Source of the DNA: JACRLW01 sp050181465 | Lineage (GTDB): Bacteria > Planctomycetota > UBA1135 > UBA2386 | Direction: 5' to 3' | Length of the DNA stretch: 31,639 nucleotides | NCBI GenBank assembly: GCA_050181465.1 | Contig: JBFXDD010000046.1 | Coordinates: 1-31,639, forward strand | In this document: piece by piece, positions 10,560 to 18,959 of the stretch | Layout: every line of letters begins with the position of its first letter | How positions within the stretch are numbered: the stretch's first letter is position 1 | The notes under the pieces: generated by a model | The model's database searches: none | Told to the model about the DNA's origin: nothing | Seen by the model: only the letters and a program-made list of their open reading frames with translations | Position numbers and translations under genes: made by a program

Positions 10560-11236
10560 TGCGGCAGCTCGCCTACCCACCGGCTTCCGCCCCCGGGACC
10601 GGCGAGATCTTCCTGCTTGAAGATCGGCACTTCCGCCTTGATTCGATCCATGATCTCTGCCGCGGCTAGGAAAGCCGGCGCCCGGTGTTCCGCCGCAACC
10701 ACGACGACGATCGATGCCTCGCCGATCGGCACTTCGCCGAGCCGATGCCGCACGACGGCCCGCGAGATCGCATGGCGTCGCCCGACCTCGTCGAGGATCC
10801 GCTCGAGCATCGGGATCGCCATCTCGACGTAGGCTTCGTAACGGAGCAGGACCACGCTCGCACCCTCGTGGTGATTGCGCGTCACCCCGAGGAAGGTGAC
10901 GACCGCACCGTCGCGATCGCTGCGCACCAGCGCCTCGAGCGGTCGTGGGTCGATCGGTTCGCGCTGGAACAGCGCTCGTGCCGGCGACGGCGGAGTACTG
11001 CCGCCGCTGATCGGCGGAATGAACGCCACTTCGTCGCCCTCGCGCAAGACCGTGGCCTTCGTGGCATAGCCGCGGTTGACGGCACGAGCGAGTGGAAGGC
11101 GGGCGAAGTCTGGTCGTCGGAGTGTCATCTCGGCTTCCAGATCACCTACCGTCGCCGATTCGGGCAGGTCCACCTCGAGCGCATCGACGCCGAAGAGTTC
11201 GCGAACGGTCGAGAAGCAGCGCACGGAGACCTTCAC
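10556..11236 (-). CDS. Fused molybdopterin synthase, MoaD-MoaE
   Basis: The 226-aa protein joins both molybdopterin synthase subunits, which convert cPMP to molybdopterin. Residues 1-79 are MoaD, ending in PPISGG (G78-G79), the ubiquitin-like tail that must carry a C-terminal thiocarboxylate. Residues about 90-226 are MoaE, with VTRNHHEG, the RIKAEVPIFKQED block (K200 and K207 match the E. coli K119 and K126 active-site lysines) and a final SRW. The Gly-Gly is internal, so the polypeptide presumably needs cleavage after G79, as known for mycobacterial MoaX. The start overlaps the symporter stop (ATGA), and the stop codon lies in repeat copy 4. No other moa gene is in the window. Confidence 0.93.
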   Translation of the reverse strand: MKVSVRCFSTVRELFGVDALEVDLPESATVGDLEAEMTLRRPDFARLPLARAVNRGYATKATVLREGDEVAFIPPISGGSTPPSPARALFQREPIDPRPLEALVRSDRDGAVVTFLGVTRNHHEGASVVLLRYEAYVEMAIPMLERILDEVGRRHAISRAVVRHRLGEVPIGEASIVVVVAAEHRAPAFLAAAEIMDRIKAEVPIFKQEDLAGPGGGSRWVGELPH

Positions 11237-13071
11237 CGCACGCCCTCACCGCCGGCCGGCGTGCGCTCGTCCGCCCTGGCCTCGGCACGCAACAACGAGC
11301 GCATCGCCAGAGCACCGATCACCATCACGGTGAGATTCACCAACGCCGTGGTCGTTCGCAGGAGCAACAACGAACCCAACCCGAACAGCCCGGCGAACAC
11401 TACCGCGGTCGCCACCAGCCACAGGAGGACGTCGCGCGAGAGTCGCGTGGAAGGAACGGATGTGAGGCGAGCGATCGGACCCCACGCACCGCCCGGCCGC
11501 ACTCGAGCGTAGAACGCGCGCAGCTTGGACTCGCCGACCGGCGGAGTCAGCGCGGTTACGAGCAACCAACAGATCGTCGACACCAACACGATCGCGCACA
11601 GCCCGATCTCGCTCTTCGGGGCACCGGTCCACGCCGCGAGTTCGGCGTCGAGGCCGCCCTTGCGGACGACGAGGAAGGCAACCGCCGATCCCGCCATGGC
11701 TGCGATCTCGCTGAACGCGCTGATTCGCCACCACAGCCAGCGCAGGATCAACACCAGCCCCGAGCCGGCGGTGAGATCCATGATGAAAGTCCAGCCGTCG
11801 CCGGCCCGCACGAGCTGCAGTGAGACGATCGCACCGACCACAGCGACCACCAAGACGGCGAGCCGCGCAACCCAGACCTGGTGGCGCTCGGTGTGCGACG
11901 AGTTCGACGACTCACCGCGCGCGCCGCGCAACGGCAACCACACGTCATTCACCAGATAGCTCGCCGACAAGTTCAGCGTGGTGGTGATCGTGCTCATGTA
12001 GGCAGCGAGGAACGACGCCACGACGAGGCCGCGCAGACCGACCGGCAAGAATTGGAAGGTCCACGGATACGCCGACTCCGCGGGCAGCGCACCGTCGACA
12101 CCCTTGGCGAGCAAGAAGCGCGGCTCGAGCGCGATGGCGGCGAGGGCCACGAGAATCCACGGCCACGGTCGCAGCACGTAGTGCGCAAACACGAACCAGA
12201 GCGTCCCTGCGCGCGCGTGACGTTCGTCGCGCGCCGCCATCATACGCTGCGCGACGTAACCGCCGCCGCCCGGTTCGGCGCCGGGGTAGTACACCGCCCA
12301 CCAGTTCACCAGCACGAGAATGAGCACGCCCACGGTGAAGGCGTCCCAGCCGCTCGGCACCACATCGAGGAAGTGCTCGCGTCCCGCCGCGACGGCGCTC
12401 GCCTCCGCGCGCTCGACCGTTGCCGACAGACCGCCGGCTTCGCGGACCGCGATCCACGCCAGGAGCACCGAACCCAGCATCGCCATCACGAACTGAAGAA
12501 CGTCGGTCGCAACGACTCCCCACAACCCCGACGCCGCGGTGTAGACGAACGTGACCAGCACGAGCACACCGACCACCAGCACCGGATCCACGCCCGGAAA
12601 GATGGCCTCCACCACCGTGAGCATCGCCTTCGTCACGAAGCCGAAGATGATCGAGTTGACGACCAACGCGAGATACGAGGCCTTGAACACCCGCAAGCCG
12701 AGTGCACTGCGACCTTCATAGCGAAGGTCGATCAGTTCGATCTCCGTCACGACCTCGCTGCGTCGCCACAGGCGCGAGAACAGGAACACGGTCAAGGTCG
12801 CGCCGAACAGGAAGTTCCACCACACCCAGTTGCGCGCGATCCCGCCCTCGACGACGAAACCGGCGACCACCAGCGGCGTGTCGGCCGCGAACGTCGTCGC
12901 GACCATCGACGTGCCCAAGGCCCACCACGGCAGGCTGCGTCCGGAGAGGAAGTACTCGTTCAGGTTGCGGCTGCCGCGCCGTCCGTACCACAGCCCGACA
13001 CCCAGGGTGACGGCCATGAACCAGGCCACGAAGAACCAATCCCAACCGCTGAGGGTCACCGCCGCGGTCAT
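11233..13071 (-). CDS. Sodium:solute symporter (SSS) family transporter
   Basis: The 612-aa integral membrane protein has the SSS/LeuT-fold layout: an opening helix FFVAWFMAVTLGVGLWYG, the family element NLNEYFLSGRSLPWWALG, many further hydrophobic segments, and TITTTLNLSASYLVNDV near residue 365-380, matching the Na+-site region. Its C-terminal extension has two or three more segments. The substrate cannot be read from sequence. The ATG at 13071 forms an ATGA overlap with the stop of the preceding 57-aa gene, and its own stop overlaps the moaDE start; an in-frame ATG at 13086 is less likely. Confidence 0.9.
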   Translation of the reverse strand: MTAAVTLSGWDWFFVAWFMAVTLGVGLWYGRRGSRNLNEYFLSGRSLPWWALGTSMVATTFAADTPLVVAGFVVEGGIARNWVWWNFLFGATLTVFLFSRLWRRSEVVTEIELIDLRYEGRSALGLRVFKASYLALVVNSIIFGFVTKAMLTVVEAIFPGVDPVLVVGVLVLVTFVYTAASGLWGVVATDVLQFVMAMLGSVLLAWIAVREAGGLSATVERAEASAVAAGREHFLDVVPSGWDAFTVGVLILVLVNWWAVYYPGAEPGGGGYVAQRMMAARDERHARAGTLWFVFAHYVLRPWPWILVALAAIALEPRFLLAKGVDGALPAESAYPWTFQFLPVGLRGLVVASFLAAYMSTITTTLNLSASYLVNDVWLPLRGARGESSNSSHTERHQVWVARLAVLVVAVVGAIVSLQLVRAGDGWTFIMDLTAGSGLVLILRWLWWRISAFSEIAAMAGSAVAFLVVRKGGLDAELAAWTGAPKSEIGLCAIVLVSTICWLLVTALTPPVGESKLRAFYARVRPGGAWGPIARLTSVPSTRLSRDVLLWLVATAVVFAGLFGLGSLLLLRTTTALVNLTVMVIGALAMRSLLRAEARADERTPAGGEGVR

Positions 13072-13241
13072 GCGCGCTTCCCCCACATCAGTCCGCCGAG
13101 TCCGATCATGACCGCCGCGGCGACCGCGTTGGCGATGCGGCCGAAGGTCGTCGCCTCGAGGAACACCGCCAGCACCAAGGGCACGGCGAGGAGATGGAAA
13201 CCGACGGCGATCGGTCGATACGGCGCCCTGGACTCGAGCAT
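13068..13241 (-). CDS. 57-aa two-helix membrane microprotein preceding the symporter
   Basis: A short frame starts at ATG 13239-13241 (MLESRAPYRPIAVGFHLLAV) and ends with TGA at 13068-13070, overlapping the symporter ATG as ATGA. It has two hydrophobic stretches, about residues 10-29 and 36-52, separated by EATTFGR and followed by a basic tail WGKRA. This is the layout of small partners found beside some SSS transporters (YhdT with PanF, YjcH with ActP), though I do not claim homology. No clear Shine-Dalgarno site is visible. The exact overlap is the main argument that it is translated. Confidence 0.62.
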   Translation of the reverse strand: MLESRAPYRPIAVGFHLLAVPLVLAVFLEATTFGRIANAVAAAVMIGLGGLMWGKRA

Positions 13242-13294
13242 GGCGCGGGATCGTGTCGGATCGCGCGAGCGCGATCCAGCGTGGGCCGCCGCGG

Positions 13295-13304
13295 CTAGCC
13301 CGGA
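13295..13304 (+). repeat. Extra 10-base left-end fragment of the CTAG element
   Basis: The ten bases CTAGCCCGGA at 13295-13304 repeat the first ten bases of the element and lie immediately before copy 2, which starts again with CTAG at 13305. This looks like the remnant left end of a neighbouring element. Confidence 0.5.
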
Positions 13305-13488
13305 CTAGCCCGAACTATTCGTGAACGTCGTCGCGAGATCGACACAGGTCGATGCCCAGCAAGGAGCTACGACGGTCGACGACCGAAGCGTAGCTGTAGC
13401 TACGCTGCCAGGGAGGAGCCGTCGTGGCGACGCCGCCGGGCGCGACTTGTGGCGATCGCAGTAGACGTTCACGAATAGTTCGGGCTAG
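13305..13488 (+). repeat. 184-bp CTAG-ended hairpin element, copy 2
   Basis: This is the best-preserved copy: its terminal 25 bases at each end are perfect inverted complements (CTAGCCCGAACTATTCGTGA and onward). It lies in the 349-base region between the divergent microprotein/symporter operon (start 13241) and the nagZ fusion (start 13591), and fills more than half of it. Compared with copy 1, element pairs 9:176, 40:146 and 68:118 change on both sides so that pairing is kept. I see nothing else recognisable in 13242-13590 apart from end fragments of the same element. Confidence 0.88.
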
Positions 13489-13537
13489 GCGCGATTCGCC
13501 GCGATCGCCGTCGACGTTCGCGGACAGTTCGGGCCGG
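13489..13537 (+). repeat. Decayed right-end remnant of the CTAG element
   Basis: Immediately after copy 2, 49 bases align without gaps to the last 49 bases of the element with roughly three quarters identity. Shared blocks include GCGATCGC, GACGTT and AGTTCGGG; the terminal CTAG has decayed to CCGG. It resembles a tandem right end, comparable to the head-to-tail arrangement at 1-221. Confidence 0.6.
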
Positions 13538-13590
13538 GGGGCCGGCGAAGCAACATTGACCCGCCGCCCCGATCGGGGATCGTTCCACGG

Positions 13591-16368
13591 ATGCCAAGGT
13601 GCGCCCTCGCTGTCCTGCTCGCCGTCACCGGTCTTTCCCCGCAGTCGGTGCCGGCTCAAGAACTCCACCCGCGCGCCAAAGAACTGCTCGCCACACTGTC
13701 GAACGAGGCGAAGGCCGCGCAACTGATGATGGGCTGGTCCCTCACGCGGCTCGACGACGGCTATCCGCGACGCGACGAGCTGCGCGAGTGGGTCGAGGAA
13801 GTCGGGATCGGTGGTGTGATCCTGTCGATTGGATCCGTCGCCGATACGCCGAGGCTGGTGGCCGATCTGAGTGCACGCGCGAAGGTGCCGCTGCTGTTCG
13901 CCGGCGACTTCGAGACCGGTGTCGCCTTTCGGCTGCGCGGCGCGACGGAGTTCGGCCCGGCGATGTTGCTCGGTGCCGCGAACTCGAGCGAACTCGTGCG
14001 ACGTGCCGCTGCCGCGACGGCGCGCGAGGCCCGCGCCTTGGGCTTTCAATGGATCTTCGGACCGGTCCTGGACGTGAACGTCAACCCGGCGAACCCGGTC
14101 ATTCACGTGCGGTCCTTCGGTGAGGATCCACACCGCGTCGCGGCCCTGGGAGTGGCATACATCGACGGGATGCGCGACGAGCGCGTGTTCGCGACCGGAA
14201 AGCACTTTCCCGGTCACGGCGACACGGCGATCGACTCGCATCTGGCGATGCCGACCGTGACCGGCGATCGCGCACGACTCGACGCCGTGGAGTTGCTGCC
14301 GTTCCGCGCGGCGATCGCCAGCGGTCTCGACACGATCATGACCGGACACTTGTCGGTGCCCGGGCTCGGTGAAGAACCCGGTGTCGTCGCGACCCTGTCG
14401 AAGAAGATCCTGACCGACCTTCTCCGCGAGCGACTCGGCTTCCGCGGCGTGATCGTCACCGATGCGTTGGAGATGAAGGGCCTGCCCGGCGATTCGCGGG
14501 AGGACCTTGCGCTGCGTGCTCTGCGTGCCGGCGCCGACCTTCTCCTCATGCCGGTCGACCCGCGTGCGAGCGCGAAGGCGATCGCTACGGCGATCGAGAC
14601 GGGCACGCTCGATCCCGCACGACTCGAAGCCGCGTGTGCGCGCATTCTCGATCTCAAGGCGCGCGCGGGGCTGCTCGATGCGAACGCGCCACCGTCGACG
14701 GACCTCGGCGCCATCGGCGCGGCATCGTCGATCGAGTTGGCGCGTGAGTGCGCCGAACGAGGTCTCACGATCCTGCGCGACCCCCACGGCGATCTCCCCC
14801 TGTCGGCCGACGAGGTGACACTCGTCGAGTTCGTCGAAGGCCGCATCGACGAAGCCGGCGGCTCATTCCGCACGCTGCTGAGCGACTCCTATGAGCGCTT
14901 CTCGGCGCTCCGCCTCGAAGCCGACGTGAACGCCGCGCAGGCGGCCGCCGCCGTCGAGATGCTGACCTCGGCGCGCGCGCGCGGCGCGATCGCGGTGCTT
15001 GGTCTCCGCACTCGCAAGCCGAGCTTGCCCGCGCCGCTCGAGAAGGTCATCGATGCGTTGGGCGAGCGTGCCGTGACCGTGATCTTCGGCAATCCCTACC
15101 TGGCGGCGAAGTTGCCGCCGAGCGCGGCGGTGGTGCTGGCGTACGGCACTTCGGAGGCGACCGCGAGCGCGGCGGCGCGGCTGCTGCGCGGGGACGGTCC
15201 GGCGACCGGTCGCCTCCCGGTCACGCTGCCCGACATCGCGAAGCGCGGCGCCGGGCTGTCCCTCTTGCCTGTCGACGGCGAGCTGACGAGTGTCGCGCCC
15301 AGTGTCGAAGGCTTCGCGCCCGATCTCGCCGATCGACTGCGCGCGCGCCTGCGTCAAGGGATCGACGACAAAGTCGCGCCGGGCGCAGTGGCGCTGGTCG
15401 CGCGGCGCGGTCGAATCGTCGCCGAGGTCGCGGTCGGGCACGAGACCTGGGCGTCGGATTCCCCACCGATCCGCGCGTCGTCGCACTTCGACCTCGCATC
15501 GCTGACCAAGGTGTGTGCGACCACTCCCGCCGCCTTGCGCCTCGTCGACCAGGGCAAGCTCGCTCTCGATCGACCGATCGTCGAGTGGTTGCCGAGTTTC
15601 ACCGGCGAGGGCAAGGAACAAGTCACGTTGCGCCATCTGCTGACGCACTCGAGCGGACTCCCGGCCTACATCCGCTTCTTTCTCGACACGAGCGGCAAGG
15701 CGCAGATTCTCGATCGCGTCTACGCGACGCCGCTCGCGAAGGCGCCGGGCACCGCGACCGTGTACAGCGATCTCGGTCTGATTCTCACCATGGCGCTGAT
15801 CGAGAAAGCGTCGGGCAAGAACTTCGCGGACTACGTCGCCACCGACGTCTTCGCTCCGCTCGGCATGACCGGTGCGGGCTTCGCGCGCTCGGGTTCGCCC
15901 ATCGACGCCGTGCCGACCGAGGATTGCCCGTGGCGCAAGCGCGTCGTCCGCGGCGAGGTGCACGATGAGAACGCCTATGCGATGGGCGGGGTGTCCGGAC
16001 ACGCCGGCCTGTTCGGGACCGCGCGCGACGTGGCACGGGTGGGCATCGCCTATCTGTCGGGTGGCCGCGGCGTGCTGCGACCGGCTACCGCGCGACTGGC
16101 GACTCAGCGTCAGGCGGTCGTTCCGGGCTCGACGCGCGCTCTGGGCTGGGACACCTTCGTGCCCGGCGGTCCCGGCGGCACCAAGCTGTCGCCCGGCAGC
16201 TTCGGGCACACGGGCTTCACCGGAACGTCCATCCAATGTGACCCCGCGCGCGATCTCGTCATCGTGCTCCTGACCAACCGAGTCCATCCCAGCCGCGAGA
16301 ACCCGCGCATCTTCCCCTTGCGCGGCGCGATCGCCGATCTCGTGATCGATGCGCTGGTGGACGATTGA
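13591..16368 (+). CDS. Secreted GH3 beta-N-acetylglucosaminidase (NagZ) fused to a beta-lactamase-fold serine hydrolase
   Basis: The 925-aa protein has a signal peptide (PRCALAVLLAVTGLS...VPAQ). Residues about 30-360 are a GH3 NagZ domain: KHFPGHGDTAIDSH at 204-217 carries the Asp215/His217 dyad special to NagZ, and the nucleophile is D291 in VTDALEMKG. A middle GH3 C-terminal-like region follows (about 380-590). Residues about 600-925 form a class-C beta-lactamase-type domain with S637-L-T-K640, Y725-S-D and H873-T-G. NagZ removes GlcNAc from muropeptides. The second domain could be an N-acetylmuramoyl-L-alanine amidase like B. subtilis AmiE, which has this fold, rather than a beta-lactamase. 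Copy 2 of the repeat lies in the upstream region. Confidence 0.93.
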   Translation: MPRCALAVLLAVTGLSPQSVPAQELHPRAKELLATLSNEAKAAQLMMGWSLTRLDDGYPRRDELREWVEEVGIGGVILSIGSVADTPRLVADLSARAKVPLLFAGDFETGVAFRLRGATEFGPAMLLGAANSSELVRRAAAATAREARALGFQWIFGPVLDVNVNPANPVIHVRSFGEDPHRVAALGVAYIDGMRDERVFATGKHFPGHGDTAIDSHLAMPTVTGDRARLDAVELLPFRAAIASGLDTIMTGHLSVPGLGEEPGVVATLSKKILTDLLRERLGFRGVIVTDALEMKGLPGDSREDLALRALRAGADLLLMPVDPRASAKAIATAIETGTLDPARLEAACARILDLKARAGLLDANAPPSTDLGAIGAASSIELARECAERGLTILRDPHGDLPLSADEVTLVEFVEGRIDEAGGSFRTLLSDSYERFSALRLEADVNAAQAAAAVEMLTSARARGAIAVLGLRTRKPSLPAPLEKVIDALGERAVTVIFGNPYLAAKLPPSAAVVLAYGTSEATASAAARLLRGDGPATGRLPVTLPDIAKRGAGLSLLPVDGELTSVAPSVEGFAPDLADRLRARLRQGIDDKVAPGAVALVARRGRIVAEVAVGHETWASDSPPIRASSHFDLASLTKVCATTPAALRLVDQGKLALDRPIVEWLPSFTGEGKEQVTLRHLLTHSSGLPAYIRFFLDTSGKAQILDRVYATPLAKAPGTATVYSDLGLILTMALIEKASGKNFADYVATDVFAPLGMTGAGFARSGSPIDAVPTEDCPWRKRVVRGEVHDENAYAMGGVSGHAGLFGTARDVARVGIAYLSGGRGVLRPATARLATQRQAVVPGSTRALGWDTFVPGGPGGTKLSPGSFGHTGFTGTSIQCDPARDLVIVLLTNRVHPSRENPRIFPLRGAIADLVIDALVDD

Positions 16369-16453
16369 GCGCGTCGATGCAAGGACACGGGTTGGCGAGA
16401 AAATCTGGGTTCAGTGCACGCTGACGGCATGGTCACGACATTGGACATCCACC

Positions 16454-16693
16454 ATGAATCCACTTCTGTCGGGCCTCGTCCCGCTCATCCTTTGCCTCCT
16501 CCCCTCCTCCTCGGGCTCGGGCCAAGCCTGCGATCCTTGTCGGGATTGCTGCCCGCCCAGTTGCTGCGCGCCCGCGACGCCTGCCGCGTCGGCACCGCGC
16601 ACGGACTGCTGCCCGCCGACCTGCTGCGAAACCGCCCCGGTCGCTCCGAAGGCGGCGCCGACCGCGGAATGCGGGCCGCGCTGCGACCGCTGA
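16454..16693 (+). CDS. Small secreted cysteine-rich peptide with CCPPxCC repeats
   Basis: The 79-aa product has a signal peptide (about 1-24) and a mature part of about 55 residues with 12 cysteines (26, 29, 32, 33, 37, 38, 52, 53, 57, 58, 73, 77). DCCPPSCC and DCCPPTCC occur 20 residues apart, with CDPC before and CGPRC after. Such spacing suggests thiol-based metal binding or disulfides; no family is recognised. It lies 85 bases after nagZ and 20 bases before an ECF sigma gene on the same strand, and the downstream anti-sigma candidate also has CC and CxC motifs, so the three may form one stress-response unit. Starts further upstream overlap nagZ and lack a signal peptide. Confidence 0.68.
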   Translation: MNPLLSGLVPLILCLLPSSSGSGQACDPCRDCCPPSCCAPATPAASAPRTDCCPPTCCETAPVAPKAAPTAECGPRCDR

Positions 16694-16713
16694 CCTGAGC
16701 TTCGATCCGACGC

Positions 16714-17253
16714 ATGCGCGACGACGGACTCACCGCGGACGACTTCACCAGCGCCTTCGCACGCCATGGGCGAGCGTTGTGGCTGTTGGCGTCCGCGTGG
16801 GTCGGCCGGTCGTCGGCCGAGGACCTCGTGCAGGAAACCGCCAGAGTGGCCTGGGAGCGCCGAACCCAGGCCCGTAGCGACGGCGAGATCCTGCCGTGGC
16901 TCGCCCAGATCACCCGGCACCTCGCCGCGAACTGGCGGCGGAAGCGAGGCCCGATCCCGACCGACCCATCCGAGCTGCCGGACCCAGTCGACGAATCGAC
17001 CGCCGCAGAAGACTCTGTGTTCGAGTCGTTGCGCGAACACCTTCCCGACGAGATCACCCGTGCATTGTCCTCGTTAGCCGAGATCGCGCGGGCCACATTG
17101 CTGTTGCGAGTCGTCGGCGAACTTCCCTTCTCCCAGATCGCCGCGATGCTCGGAATTCCCGAGAACACGGCGGTCAGTCACGCTCGTCGCGCCCGAAATG
17201 CGCTGCGCAGCGCGCTCGCACCCGCCAGAGAATTCGTCCCTCCACGGCCATGA
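16714..17253 (+). CDS. ECF-type RNA polymerase sigma factor
   Basis: The 179-aa protein has the two ECF domains. Sigma-2 spans about 10-75, with SAEDLVQETARVAWERR and a WLAQITRHLAANWRRKR segment. Sigma-4 spans about 110-170, with LPFSQIAAMLGIPENTAVSH as the helix-turn-helix and RRARNALR after it. It would direct polymerase to a small regulon. Its stop overlaps the next start as ATGA, typical of a sigma/anti-sigma pair. Confidence 0.9.
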   Translation: MRDDGLTADDFTSAFARHGRALWLLASAWVGRSSAEDLVQETARVAWERRTQARSDGEILPWLAQITRHLAANWRRKRGPIPTDPSELPDPVDESTAAEDSVFESLREHLPDEITRALSSLAEIARATLLLRVVGELPFSQIAAMLGIPENTAVSHARRARNALRSALAPAREFVPPRP

Positions 17254-17867
17254 CGGACCCGCTACCAGACCCGCTCGACGAACGCATCGACGCCGGACTT
17301 CGCGCGGCCTTCGCTGCGCCGGCGGTGACTACCTTCGTCAACATCGCCAACGCCGCGACGCGATCGTCGACGAGTCGACGACGGTTTGTTGCGACTGCGG
17401 CTGCCGCGGCCGTCTTCCTGTTCGTCATCTACCTGGCGACCCGTCCGACCATCGTGGGGCCCGAGGGCCACGACGGTCGACAGCTCGGCGCCCTCTGGGT
17501 CGCGGCCTACGCTCACGCAACCACGACCGAGGAGATCGGGGCTTGCTGCGATCCGGGCTCGGACCTCGCCTCGCTCTGCCAGGAGCGATTCTCGCAGCAG
17601 GTCCGCTTTCGAGATGGCGACGTGGCGAAGCTCTGCGGCTGCTACCGAGGGCTCTCTACCGGCGGATCCGTCGCAGTTCTCTTGCGGCGCGATCGGCAGG
17701 TGATCGGCGTCTTCGTTCTCCTTGCCACTCAGGATCCGGGGGCAAAGCTTCCCCTGGACTCCGATCTGTCGATGACTCGCCGGCGCCTCGGGCCGTTCGC
17801 GTTGTATGCCATCGCGGAAGCACCCGTCGATGATGTACTCGCCGCGTTCAGCCTGCCGACGCCGTGA
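17250..17867 (+). CDS. Single-pass membrane protein, candidate anti-sigma factor with Cys sensor region
   Basis: The 205-aa product has a short cytoplasmic part (1-44), one membrane helix (about 46-63, FVATAAAAAVFLFVIYLA) and an exported domain of about 140 residues. The exported part holds Cys99-Cys100, Cys110 and Cys129-Gly-Cys131. The ATG overlaps the sigma factor stop (ATGA), the usual arrangement for an anti-sigma partner, but I do not see the zinc-binding anti-sigma motif. The CC and CxC motifs on the exterior, beside a Cys-rich secreted peptide gene, suggest metal or redox sensing; this is inference. The frame is open upstream through the sigma gene, but the overlap decides the start. 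Confidence 0.7.
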   Translation: MTDPLPDPLDERIDAGLRAAFAAPAVTTFVNIANAATRSSTSRRRFVATAAAAAVFLFVIYLATRPTIVGPEGHDGRQLGALWVAAYAHATTTEEIGACCDPGSDLASLCQERFSQQVRFRDGDVAKLCGCYRGLSTGGSVAVLLRRDRQVIGVFVLLATQDPGAKLPLDSDLSMTRRRLGPFALYAIAEAPVDDVLAAFSLPTP

Positions 17868-17910
17868 AGCTTCACGAGGTGACCATCCGGTTCGCGACTC
17901 TTCGCGGTCA

Positions 17911-18954
17911 CTATCGCAGCGCCTCGCGAATTACCGGCGTCAGTGCGCGCGCCGCATTCGCGTGACCCAGTCGATTGAAGTGGATGTCCTTCGGATAGTA
18001 GTTCGCCGCGACGCCCGCCTCTTTGAGCGATGGCCACAGCGACAGGTAGGGCACTCCGAGTTCCTCTAGATTGGCTGCAAGCCATGCGTGGGATGGCGGA
18101 GCTTCCGATTCCTGCACTTGCTCACGCGACGGGATCGCACACACCATCCAGCGGGCATCGGTCGCCGCGACGGCTCGACGCACGACCTCGAGCGCGTGCG
18201 CCATCGCGATGCGCTGCGCAGACTCGTTCACTCGATCGCGCGCGCTGGCCTCCCGCGAGGCCAGCGCGTCGGCATTCCGCGGCAGAAACACGTTCTTGAG
18301 GTAGGAACGAAAGATCGCGCTGTGCCGGTAGAGCCAGAACGCGGCGGGAACTGCCGGAAGGAACGCGTCAAACGTTGCCGGTTCCGATGGCATCCCGTGG
18401 ACGAACCCGTCACCGTCGATCCACAGGTGAGGCCGCGGCCCGAGCCCGCTGAAGTAGGGCATCAGGTTGTCGACGAAGTCGTTCTCGTAGACCACCAGCA
18501 CCACCAGTCGCGGACGAAATCGAGCGAGCAGTTCCTCCAGTGCCAGTGCTTCCTGCCAGGTCGACCAACCACCGACTCCGGCGTTGATGCACGGCAGACC
18601 CGACGCCAACTCTTGACCGACGAGGAACGCGAAGCACTCCTCGGCCTCGACCTGTCCGCCCATCGTGAACGAGTCGCCGAGGAACAGCACACCACCCTGC
18701 CGCTCCGCCACGGCTCCAGCCCTCGCAGGAATCCGTAGCCCCTCGGCACCGGTTCGCATTCGAATCGTGCGGCCATCCTCATCGGCGAGCACGCGATCGA
18801 GGTCTGGACTCAGTCGCCAACCGAGCTCCGCATTCAGCGTGTAGAGCGCCGGATGCAAGGTCCGCTGGAGCACCTGCAGGGTGATCTCCAGCAGCAGGAG
18901 CGCGAGCAGCACACCGAACCCGATCCGCCGCAGCACGCGCAGGAATCGACGCAC
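17911..18954 (-). CDS. Membrane-anchored SGNH/GDSL hydrolase
   Basis: The 347-aa protein has an N-terminal membrane helix (about 11-28, IGFGVLLALLLLEITLQV) and then an SGNH hydrolase domain. Block I is VLFLGDSFTMGG with nucleophile S95, INAGVGGWSTW gives the Gly block, VYENDF the Asn block, and DIHFNRLGH near residue 323 the C-terminal Asp/His pair. Such enzymes are esterases or acyltransferases, often acting on O-acetyl groups of glycans; the substrate here is unknown. The start is uncertain: GTG at 18954 follows the GHL10 stop by 5 bases. Upstream codons in the same frame lie inside GHL10 and are not used. It is probably co-transcribed with that gene. Confidence 0.82.
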   Translation of the reverse strand: MRRFLRVLRRIGFGVLLALLLLEITLQVLQRTLHPALYTLNAELGWRLSPDLDRVLADEDGRTIRMRTGAEGLRIPARAGAVAERQGGVLFLGDSFTMGGQVEAEECFAFLVGQELASGLPCINAGVGGWSTWQEALALEELLARFRPRLVVLVVYENDFVDNLMPYFSGLGPRPHLWIDGDGFVHGMPSEPATFDAFLPAVPAAFWLYRHSAIFRSYLKNVFLPRNADALASREASARDRVNESAQRIAMAHALEVVRRAVAATDARWMVCAIPSREQVQESEAPPSHAWLAANLEELGVPYLSLWPSLKEAGVAANYYPKDIHFNRLGHANAARALTPVIREALR

Positions 18955-18959
18955 GCGGC

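Noticed and set aside
13315..13488. Minus-strand peptide repeated in copies 2 and 3 (shared SYSYASVVDRRSS phrase)
   Set aside because: The shared phrase follows from the DNA repeat. Differences between copies preserve base pairing rather than codons, no start signal exists, and the frame is fused to antisense gene sequence.
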